DNA of 64,000 bases. Origin: Chamaea fasciata (Eukaryota > Chordata > Aves > Passeriformes > Sylviidae). The notes beneath the pieces were generated by a model. The model saw only the letters and a list, made by a program, of their open reading frames with translations, ran no database searches and was not told where the DNA came from. The stretch spans positions 1,466,846 through 1,530,845 of the forward strand of contig JARCOQ010000006.1 of the NCBI GenBank assembly GCA_029207755.1, written 5' to 3'. Position numbers and translations under genes: made by a program. Each line of letters begins with the position of its first letter. Within the stretch, counting starts at the first letter, position 1. Positions 12,626 to 23,700 of the stretch are shown here, one piece after another.

Positions 12626-13365
12626 TTAGGGACACCAGGGACACCTTTTCCCTCCCCAGGTCGCCCCAAACTTCGTCCAAGCCCACACCAAAAAGGGTTT
12701 TCCCAGAAATATTCACAACCCCTGGAATTCCAGGAGCAGCAGGGCCTCGCTGTCCCTTTCTGGGTTCATTCTGAGGGACCCCTGAGGGGCCAGCCAGGAA
12801 TCGAAACCGGGACAAACCCGGGAGAAGAAACGAAACTCGGCCCCAGCACGAGTCGAGGGGCTGGATCCCGGCTCTTCCTTCCCCTTCCGGCACCAATCCC
12901 GTGACAATTTGTGGCTTCGCATCGTTCCCCCCCCCTTTTCTCCCTCCGAGCATCCAGGGGCCATCCCGGCCATTCGCTGGGAAAGGGAAAAAAAACCAAA
13001 ACCCCCAAAATCCCAAACCAAACCCAAACTCTGCGGAGAGGGAAATCCAGCCCGAAATCCAAAGGAGGAGGGAGGAGGAAATTGGATACAGATGTGGGGA
13101 AAGGAGGTACCGGCCAAGGAGGGGATGGGGGGGAGGGAAAGGCCGGGGCGGGCGGCTGGGAGAGGCCCCGGAGGGCTCGGGGAAGGATGGAAACTCGCAG
13201 CGACCCCATCAGTGATTTCCCTGGATTTGGGTGGCATTTCGGGGGGAAAATTATCCCGGTTTGTCACGGAACGATGAGGGGAGAAACGGAAAGGGGTGTC
13301 AGGAGTTTGTCTGGAGCCGCAAAAAGTCATAAAATGTTTTAAGGAGTTCTCTCGGGTTTGTTTTT
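12626..13365. other. Unique GC-rich spacer
   Basis: No exon recognised; open frames on both strands lack conserved motifs. If the untranslated exon ending at 12,106 is real, this is part of SIGLEC1 intron 1. Confidence 0.4.
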
Positions 13366-14549
13366 TGTTTTCGTCTTCTTTTCCTTTTCTCGGTTTCCTT
13401 TTCTCTTTTATTTTTTTTCTTTTTCTTTTTCTTTCCTTTTTTCCTTTTTCCCTTTTCCCCTTTTCCCCCTTTTCCTTTTCCTTATCCTTTTCCTTTTCTT
13501 TTCCTTCCCCTTCCTCTTCTCCTTCCCCTTCCTCTTCTTCTTCTCCGTCTCCTTCTCCACTTTTTTCCTTTTCCTTTTTTATTCCTATTTTCCTTTTTTC
13601 TTTATCTTTCTTTTTCTTTTCCCTTTTTCCTTCCTTTTTTTTCTGTTGCATTTTTTTCTTTCCCCTTCCCCCTTTCCCCTTTCCCTTTTCCCTTTCCCCT
13701 TTTCCCTTTCCCCTTTCCCCTTTCCCTTTTCCCTTTCCCCTTTCCCCTATTCCCCTTTCCCCTTTCCCCTATTCCCCTTTCCCCTTTTCCCTTTCCCCTA
13801 TTCCCCTTTCCCCTTTCCCCTATTCCCCTTTCCCCTTTCCCCTTTCCCCTATTCCCCTTTCCCCTTTCCCCTTTCCCCTTTCCCCTATTCCCCTTTCCCC
13901 TTTCCCCTTTCCCCTTTCCCCTTTCCCCTATTCCCCTTTCCCTTTCCCCTATTCCCCTATTCCCCTATTCCCCTATTCCCCTTTCCCCTTTCCCCTTTCC
14001 CCTATTCCCCTTTCCCCTTTCCCCTATTCCCCTTTCCCCTTTCCCCTTTCCCCTTTCCCTTTCCCCTATTCCCCTTTCCCCTATTCCCCTATTCTCCTTT
14101 CCCCTTTCCCCTTTCCCTTTCCCCTATTCCCCTTTCCCCTATTCCCCTATTCTCCTTTCCCCTTTCCCCTTTCCCCTATTCTCCTTTCCCCTTTCCCCTT
14201 TCCCCTATTCCCCTTTCCCTTTCCCTTTCCCCTATTCCCCTTTCCCCTTTCCCCTTTCCCTTTCCCCTTTCCCCTTTCCCCTATTCCCCTTTCCCCTTTC
14301 CCTTTCCCCTTCCCCTATTCCCCTATTCCCCTTTCCCCTATTCCCCTATTCCCCTTTCCCCTATTCCCCTTTCCCCTTTCCCCTTTCCCTTTCCCCTTCC
14401 CCTATTCCCCTATTCCCCTTTCCCCTATTCCCCTATTCCCCTTTCCCCTTTCCCCTTTCCCCTTTCCCCTCTCCCTTTTCCCCTTTCCCCTTTCCCCCTT
14501 TCCCCTTTCCCCTTTCCCCTTTCCCCTTTCCCCTTTCCCCTTTCCCCTT
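13366..14549. repeat. 1.2-kb pure pyrimidine tract
   Basis: The + strand is almost uninterrupted C and T, apart from the A of interspersed CCCCTATT units. The first ~300 bp are TTTTC/TTCC-rich; the rest is CCCCTTT and CCCCTATT units of 7-8 bp. Such a mirror-like polypurine-polypyrimidine tract can form triplex (H-DNA). It lies just upstream of the putative splice acceptor at 14,606 and the SIGLEC1 start codon. Confidence 0.95.
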
Positions 14550-14660
14550 CCCGGGGATCCACCCCGCCCATCCCGAGGTCCTCAGCCACCCTCCTCTTGT
14601 CCCCAGGGTCCCCTGTGCCGCCGCGACCCCGTGTCCCCCGTGTCCCCCGGCAGTGTCACC

Positions 14661-14709
14661 ATGCGCCTGCCCCGCTGCCTCGTGCTCCTGGCCAGCCTCG
14701 TCCCGCCAG
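14661..14709 (+). CDS. SIGLEC1: SIGLEC1 exon 1, signal peptide
   Basis: The ATG follows GTGTCACC, a fair Kozak context. Sixteen codons encode Met-Arg-Leu-Pro-Arg-Cys followed by a leucine-rich core, then the donor GTATGG at phase 1. Joined to exon 2, cleavage after Ala-Leu-Gly would give a 19-residue signal peptide and a mature protein starting Ser-Trp-Gly-Val. The frame is open upstream to the acceptor at 14,606, but this is the only Met with a signal peptide behind it. Confidence 0.88.
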
Positions 14710-17700
14710 GTATGGGGACAGTGACACCCTTGGGACTGTCCCCTGCGGGACCGGAGGCGGGGATTGTCCCCACGTGGGTGGGGGCAGGAGCCAGGCAGGA
14801 ATTTGGGGGATCCCAAGGCTGCTGCTGGCACAGGGGATGCTCCTGGGGGGATTTTCTGTGATCCCACTCTCCTGACGGGTCAGGGACAGGGTGACAAGGG
14901 GACAGGCAGGCCGTGAGAGCGAGGACAAGGAGCCAGGGGGAGGAAAGGGCGTGAGGAGCGGCCAGGAGGTCGCTTTCCCCCTTTTTCCTCATTATTTAAA
15001 AATAAATCCCAAAAGATTTATTTTTAAATAAGTATTTTTAAATCAAGCCCAAAAGATTCCCCCCTTCTCCACCCCAAAACCTCCTCCTGGGGGAGGGGTT
15101 CATCCCAAATCCCTCCTCCCACCTTCTCCCCCTTTTCCCTCATTATTTGGGCCCAAAAGATCCGGCTTTTCCCGGTTATCTCCTCCTTCTCCACCCCAAA
15201 ACCTCCTCCTGGGGGACGGGTTCATCCCAAATCCCTCCTCCTACCTTCTCCCCTTTTCCCTCATTATTTGGGCCCAAAAGATCCGGCTTTTCCCGGTTAT
15301 CTCCCCCTTCTCCACTCCAAAAACCTCCCCTTGTGGGGGTATTTATCCCAAATCCCTCCTCCCACCTTCCACGTCAAGCGCAGGCCACGTGTCCCCAACG
15401 CGTCCCCAAGTGGGGACACTTCCGGCTCGCTGATCCCGACTTTCCCTGGCACAGCCCTGGGCTCCTGGGGGGTCTCCTACCCCGAGTCCCTCAAGGCCAG
15501 CGGCGGGTCCTGCCTGGTTGTCCCCTGCGCCTTCAGCTACCCGGCGAAGGTGACAACGGCCGACGGCATCGTGGCCATCTGGTACAAGGACTACGACGGC
15601 CAGCGGGCGCTGGTGTTCCACTCCGCCGCCCCCCAGGACGTGGATCCCCGCTTCCGGGGTCGCGCCCAGCTCCTGGGGGACCCCATGGCCAGGAATTGCA
15701 CCCTGCTGCTGCGGGGGGTGACGCCGGGGGACAGCGGGCCCTACAGGTTCCGCTTCGAGATCGTCAACGGCGACCGCTGGTCGGCGTCGCGGGACGTGGC
15801 CCTGAGCGTTTTGGGTGGGTAGAACGCCGAAATTCCCGCCAAAAATGAATTCCCGAAAAAATATTCCCCCCCAAAAAAAAATTCCATTCCTGCTCGCTCC
15901 ACGTGGTCATCCCGCTCTCTGCTCTCCATCCCAGAGGACCTGGAGCCTCCCAGTGTCACCAGCGGCCAGGAGCAGACCGAGGGACAACGGGCCACCTTGG
16001 TGTGCTCCACGCCCTACGTCTGTCCCGCGGGTGACGTCGCCCTGCGCTGGGAGGGTTACGACCCCCGGGTGTCCCAGGTGTCCGGCCACGTCCAGCTGGA
16101 CACCGGCGGGGTCGGCCAGCAGGTGAACCTGAGCAGCACCTTCTCCTGGAAGGACCATTCCAAGAAGCTGCTCTGCCAGGTTTCCGACGGAGCCAAGAGG
16201 GCCAGCGCGGAGGTGGTGCTGCGGGTCAGGCGTACGTGGGGTGGGGACACGGGGGCGCCTCTGTCACTGTCACCACGGACAGGTCCCCTTGCCTGCCACC
16301 CCCTCCTTCCCTGCAGCGTTGTCCTCCCGCTTTTCCCTCCCTTTCCTGCTCCCTGGCCACGTCTGTCCCTTAGGTGCCACGTGCTGCTGGTGACAGTGCC
16401 CTGTCCCCACCACGTCCCTCTGTCCCCTTTTCCCTGGTGACAAAATTCTGTCCCTGGTGACAGCACCCTGTCCCCACCATGTGCCTCTGTCCCCTTTTCC
16501 CTGGTGACAGCGCCCTGTCCCCACCACGTCCCTCTGTCCCCTTTTCCCTGGTGACAGCGCCCTGTCCCCACCACGTCCCTCTGTCCCCTTTTCCCTGGTG
16601 ACAGCGCCCTGTCCCCACCACGTCCCTCTGTCCCCTTTTCCCTGGTGACAGCGCCCTGTCCCCACCACGTCCCTCTGTCCCCTTTTCCCTGGTGACAGAA
16701 TTCTGTCCCTGGTGACAGCGCCCTGTCCCCACCACGTCCCTCTGTCCCCTTTTCCCTGGTGACAGCGCCCTGTCCCCACCACGTCCCTCTGTCCCCTTTT
16801 CCCTGGTGACAGAATTCTGTCCCTGGTGACAGCGCCCTGTCCCCACCACGTCCCTCTGTCCCCTTTTCCCTGGTGACAGAATTCTGTCCCTGGTGACAGC
16901 GCCCTGTCCCCACCACGTCCCTCTGTCCCCCCGCAGACACCCCCAAGGACACCCAGGTGTCGCTGAGCCCGTCCTCGGGGAACATCGGCGTGGGTGACAC
17001 GGTGACGCTGACCTGCCAGGTCGGCAGCAGCCACCCCCCGGTCTCGGGGTACGGCTGGTACAAGGACGGGGTGGCCCTGGGCACCCAGAGGGTGCTGGCC
17101 CTGCAGGGGGTGCGCCGTGAGGACCACGGGCGGTACCACTGCGAGGCCCACAACGCCCTGGGGACGGGGGTGTCACCTCCTGTCACCCTCCGCGTGTTCT
17201 GTGAGTGCCACGGGAGCTCCGCAGGGGTGGGACCTCCATCCCAGGTTGGATTGGGGTGGAGGTGGTTGGGAATTGGGGTGGCCGTGCAGGAGGAGGGTGG
17301 TGTCCCCTCGTTGTGCCACACCCGTGTCCCTTGTCTGCCCAGGAAACCGGGAGGGATTCCCAGCCGAGGACAGGGAGCAGAGCTGGGAAAGGGGTTGGGA
17401 GCTTGGGGAGATCCAGAGCCGTGGTGGGAAGGGAAAATTCCTGCTCTCCCAGGTGGATCCAAGTCCATCCAGCCTGGCCTGGGCATTCCCAGGGATCCAG
17501 GGGCAGCCCCTGGGAATCTGGGAATTCCAGCCCAGCCCCTGCCCACCCTCCCAGGCAGGAATTGCTAATTCCCAAGATCCCAGCCCAATGTCCCCTTTCC
17601 CAGTGGGAAGCCATTCCCTGTGTCCTGTCCCTCCAGACCTTGGCCCCAGCCCCTCTCCAGCTCTCCTGGAGCCCCTCTGGGGACTCTGAGCATTCCCGGG

Positions 17701-20700
17701 ATTTTTCCCTTCTCCAGGGGAACATTCCCAGCTCTCCCAGCCTGGCTCCAGAATCCTGGAATGCTTTGATCTGGAAAAGACCTTAAATCCCACCCCAGTC
17801 CACCCCTTCCATGGGCAGGGACAGCTCCCACCATCCCAGGTGGATCCAGTCTGGCCATGGACATTCCCCGGGATCCAGGGGCAGACCCAGCAAATCTGGG
17901 AATTCCAGCCCAGCCCCTCCCCACCCCCGCAGGGATAAAGGCTCCTCTTCCCACCCGATCCCGCAGGAAAGACAAATCCCAGCCTTCCCTGCCTGACCCC
18001 CAAAACCCCCCCTTGCCCACCCCAAGGGGTGACAGACCCTTCCCCACCCACCATGAGTGGGCTTTGCTCTAAAGCCAGGCGTCCCCAAGCTGGTGGCAGG
18101 GGACAAACCCACACGTCCCCCAGCTCTGTTGTCACCCCTGAGGGGCTCCCATCTTCCCCCAGGCTCTGGAACGGGGGATTTGGGGTGGCAGGGCTCCGTT
18201 TTCCCGTCCCCGAGGCCGCCCTGACCGTGTCCCCTGTCCCTCAGCCGCGGAGGTCTCGGCCAGCCCCGCGGCCGAGGTGCTCGAGGGGACGGCCACCACC
18301 TTGTCGTGCGATGTCCCCGGGCGGGAGGGACATCCCGAGGAGCTGACCTACACCTGGTACCGGAACGGGGCGTGGCTCCAGGAGGGCCCGGCCCACACCC
18401 TCGTGTTCCCCGCGGTGACCGCCGGTGACGCCGGCTACTACTCCTGCCAAGTGACCAACAGCCAGGGCAGTGACACGGCCCAGGCCGTCGGCCTCAGCGT
18501 GACATGTGAGTGCCACCGCCCCCTGGCACGCGGGGCCGTGAAACCCCCCAGAATCCAGGAAATCCCCCCCAAAACAATTCACGGCAAAGCCTCTCCCTGA
18601 GCGCCCCCAGGGGCGGATGTGAGGGCTGGTTGAATTTTATGGGAATGCAACAGATTTTGGCCGCGAGCCGGGTGTGAAGGTCTACGGGATCTATGGGATC
18701 TATGGGATCTATGGGATCTATGGGATGGGAGCGGGAATGGGAATGGGGTGGGATTGGGAATGGGAATGGGGTGGGAATGGGATCTGTGGGATCTATGGGA
18801 TGGGAGTGGGAATGGGAATGGGAATGGGGATGGGGTGGGATTTGGAATGGGAATGGGGTGGGAATGGGATCTATGGGATCTGTGGGATCTATGGGATCTA
18901 TGGGATCTATGGGATGGGAGTGGGAATGGGAATGGGGTGGGATTGGGAATGGGAATGGGAATGGGAATGGGAATGGGATCTATGGGATCTATGGGATCTA
19001 TGGGATCTATGGGATCTATGGGATGGGAGTGGGAATGGGAATGGGGTGGGAATGGGAATGGGAATGGGAATGGGAATGGGAATGGGAATGGGAATGGGAA
19101 TGGGAATGGGGTGGGAATGGGATCTATGGGATGGGAGTGGGAATGGGAATGGGAATGGGAATGGGAATGGGAATGGGGTGGGAATGGGATCTATGGGATC
19201 TCTGGGATGGGAATGGGAAAGGGAATGGGAATGGGAATGGAAATGGGAATGGGGTGGGATTGGGAATGGGGTGGGATTGGGAATGAGATGGGATGGGATG
19301 GGAATGGGATCTATGGGATCTACAGGATGGGATCTATGGGATGGGACCTATGGGACCGATGGGATGGGATGGGATGGGATGGGATGGGATGGGATGGGAT
19401 GGGATGGGATGGGATGGGATGGATGAAGGTGACATTAAGTGACATTTGGGACGTGTCCATCGCAGCGTCTCCCCGCCGTTCTGTAAGATCTGGAGAGGCT
19501 TCTCATGGATCCCCTCCATTCCATGAGATCTGGGGAGGTTTCTCCATTCCATAAGATCTGGAGAGGTTCCTCATGGATCTCCCTCCATTCCATAAGATCC
19601 TTGGAGGTTTCTCATGGATCTCCCTCCATTCCATAAGATCCTTGGAGGTTCCTCATGGATCCCCATCCATTCCATAAGATCCTTGGAGGTTTCTCATGGA
19701 TCTCCCTCCACTCCATAAGATCTGGGGAGGTTTCTCATGGATCCCTCTCCATTCCATGAGGTCTGGGGAGCTTTCTCCATTCCGTAAGATCTGGGGAGGT
19801 TTCTCATGGAGAATCCAGCAGGATAAGAACAACTCAAGGAGGTCTTGAGGGGGAAAACAATAATCCAGCCATGGGTCGGTCATGACAATTTTTGGGGTAA
19901 ATCTGACCCGGTGACACATACGGGACAAGCAGATTGTGACACCCAGCTTTGGTGGGGGGACATTTCCCATCCCTGGAAGTGCCCAGGGCCAGGCTGGGAT
20001 AGCAGAAGGTGTCCCTGCCCATGGGACCAGCTGGGATTTAATGTCCCCTCCCACCCAAACCGCTCCACGAGGACACCCCAACCTCAGCCTCCTCTCCCAT
20101 CCCACAGATCCGCCCCGAATTCCCACCCTCACGCTCTTCCAGGAGACCCAAGGTGGCCGGCTGGTCATTGTCCTCTGCTCTGTGGACAGCCACCCTCCGG
20201 CCACCTTGGCCATCGACCACGATGGCGTCGTGGTGGCCACCAGCGGGGCCGAGGTGGCCCTGAACCGGCGGCTCGGTGTCACCTCCTCCCGGAATTCCCT
20301 GCGGCTGGAAATCCGGGATGCGGGACCCCGGGATAACGGGAATTACGGCTGCACCGCCACCAACGCCCACGGCAACGCCAGTGCCACCAAGGTCCTTGTC
20401 ACCCGCGGTGAGTCCTGGGGTGGTGTGATGCTCCTGGGTTTGGGGTGATGATGAACCCCCAAAATTTTGGGGGACACGTAGCCCACAGAGCTGGAGGGAC
20501 ACTTGTGGTGGCACTGGGGGACATCGGTGTCCTGGGGACTCCGTGGTGTCCCCTCCTCAGCTGCTTTTGGCGGGTTTTGTTTCCCAAAAATGCCAAAAAT
20601 CAGTAAATTCACCCAAGCTTTTCTGCCCCGTCTGTCCCCACCAGTCATTGTCCCCCAAGTCTGGATAATTTGGGGTGACAGTGGCAGCAAAAGGGGAGAA

Positions 20701-23700
20701 AAGTCCCCCAAATCCACGTCCAAGAGGAACGTCCTTTAGGATCCCAAAAAAAAAAACCAAAAGAGAGAAAAAAATCCCCAATTCCAGAGAAACCAAACCT
20801 GGGTTTGGGTGTCCCAGTGGGGAACTGGAAGTCGGACGAGGCCCGACCAGTGGGAAAAGGAGACTGGGAAAAAAATCACCTGGATGAAGGTGGCACTTGG
20901 AAAAAGTGGGAAAAGGTCAGGAAGGGCCCCATTTGCAGCATCCCCGAGGAATGTCAACCCCCAACAACCCACAGACCCCACAAGCTCTGGTGAGGGAGGG
21001 AACTCAGCTGGATGGATCCACGGGAAGGATTTCCCTCCTTCCCTGCGCGAAGAACGAGTTCCACTCTCTTTTAAAATTCCTAAGTTTAATGGAAAAGTAA
21101 AAATAGACAATTGAGAGACAGAAAGTAAAAGTTTCTCGGCCGAGGGTGCCCGGCATAAAGTCAGCCAGCAGCACACCTTTCACTCTCTCCGATTTCGATA
21201 CTTAAGGATTGCTGTGTCCTTCCAATCACCTTATCTGATGGATTTAATTGTGGGTGGCTCCACCCCGTCTGGTAACATCTCAAATTTTCTTCTCGAGGTT
21301 TTTTTTTTTGTTTTTATTTTGATTTAAAAAGAAAAAAAAAAAAAAAAAAGCAGAAATCCAGCAGCCTTCATGCAGGGCCACGAGGTGACAACTCCTCTCC
21401 ATACTTTTTTTTATAACACCGGATCTCCCACCTCCCGTCCTGCAGCCGCGGAGCTCCGGGTCCAGCCTTCGGCCGAGGTGACGGAGGGGACCGCGGTCAC
21501 CCTGACCTGCCTGGGGACGGGGGACGGGGTGGAGAAGCCGCTCTACGCCTGGTACAGGAACGGCCGGAGGCTCCGCGAGAGCTCCTTGCCCACCCTGGAA
21601 TTCCCGTCCGTCCACGGGGACGACGCCGGGGCCTTCCAGTGCCGGGTCCAAGGAGGGAACGGCAGTGACACCTCGGAGGTTGTCCCGCTCCGAGTGCTCT
21701 GTGAGTGTCCCTGAGGGAATTCCGAAGGGTCCCGGGGGTCAGCTGGGGGTGGTCCCACCTTGAGATTTCCCCTCCCATCCCCACCAGGCATGGAGGTCTT
21801 GGGTGGGGAACGTGGGGAGGGGGGAAAAAATTCCCTTTGGCGGATAAATCTGGGAGTTCGGGGGAAGAGGAATTTTGGGAAATTTTCACCTTCCCAAGGA
21901 TTTTAAGAGCAATAAATGGTGGTAGAAGCACGAATGGTTTGGGCTTTTGGGGTCAAGGGGTCATGGTGACCCCTCTCCCCTTGGCAGGGACACCTCCCAC
22001 TTATTCCCAGATTATCCCAAACCTCATCAAACCCAGATGAACAAGTAATGCTGGAAGCATCAACCCCTTGGATTCTGGGAGTTTTCCTGATGGATCCAGC
22101 GGTGTTTTGTCCCTTTTTGGGTTCAGAAGGACCTCAAAGCCCTTCTTATTCCAACCTCTCTCCCCTTGGCGACAGTGGGATGGACACCTCCCACTTATTC
22201 CCAGATTATCCATCCAACCTGGATGATCAGGCAGGGCTGGAACCATCAATCCCTTGGATTTTGGGAATTCTCCCAACCTCACAGATCCGATTTTCCCCCA
22301 CAGACCCCCCGAGGCAGCCGGTGCTGAGCTCGTTCCTGCAGAGCCAGGGAGGACGCCTGGGCATCATCCAGTGCTCCGTAGAGAGCGATCCCGAATCCAA
22401 CCTCACCCTGCGGAGAGGGGACAATGTCATCGCCTGCACGCAGGGCTGTCCCCAAGCCACCAGCCCCAGGGTCCTCGTCACCAGGTCCTACAACAGCCTG
22501 AAGGTGGAAATCCGGGACGTGGTGGTGGAGGACGAGGGGGTTTACATGTGCCAGGCTGGGAATTCCCAAGGAAGCGCCAGCGCCGCTGTGGATTTCAAGG
22601 CTGACAGTGAGTGGGGACAGGGGACAAGGGGACAAGGGGACAGGGGACAGGATGGTGGCATCTGGGAATGTTCTGGGAGAGGGGAGTGTGGGAGGGGAAT
22701 GCTGGGGAAGGAGGTGAGCTCAGGAGGTGGTGGCAGGAGGGGCAGAAGTGTCACGTGAAAATGGCACGTGGAAATGGTGTGTGGAAATGGCATGTGGAAA
22801 TGTCACATGGATGTGGAAATGGCACGTGGAGATGGCATGTGGAAATGACACATGGAAATGACACATGGAAATGTCACATGGAAATGACACATGGACATGG
22901 CACGTGGAAATGGCATGTGGAAATGGCACATGGAAATGGCACGAGGAAATGGCATGTGGAAATGTCACATGGATGTGGAAATGGCACGTGGAGATGGCAT
23001 GTGGAAATGACACATGGAAATGACACATGGAAATGTCACATGGAAATGACACATGGACATGGCACGTGGAAATGACATGTGGAAATGGCACATGGAAATG
23101 GCACGAGGAAATGACATGTGGAAATGGCACATGGAAATGACACACGGAAATGACACATGGACATGGCACGTGGAAATGGCACGTGGAAATGGCATATGGA
23201 AATGCCACATGGATGTGGAAATGGCACATGGAGATGACACGTGGAAACGTCACATGGAAATGGCACGTGGAAATGACACACGGAAATGCCACACGTCCAT
23301 GAAATCCAGACGTGGTGGCTGCCCATGGACATTCCAGCCCCCGGTGGGGATTCCCTGGCTGTGTGTGACAGAAACATTGAGCAAAACGTGGCCAAGGGAC
23401 GTCCCTGGGCTGGTGGCACTGCCAGGCTCAGATCTGTCCCCACCATGGAAATCTGGGGTCAGCTGGGATTTGCCCTCTGGGGTAGCCACGCTGTCCTTTG
23501 GTGGCTTTGGGGCATTGTCACCCCACTGGTGACACCAGACTCCGTTTCCTCCTGCCCGCAGCTGCCAATGTCACCGTGTCCCCATCCCCCCGCGTGCTGG
23601 AGGGTGACAATGCCACCCTCACCTGTCACCTGAGCAGCGGCTCCACGGCTGTCCCCAACGTCACCTGGTACCACAACGGGCAGCGGGTCACCACGGGCTC

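Noticed and set aside
16056..17546. Long - strand open frame opposite SIGLEC1 exons 3-4
   Set aside because: Shadow of GC-rich coding exons and the 47-bp array on the other strand.
21040..21290. Endogenous retrovirus LTR
   Set aside because: Composition is suggestive, but no TG...CA ends, target duplication or second copy could be shown; left as a low-confidence note.
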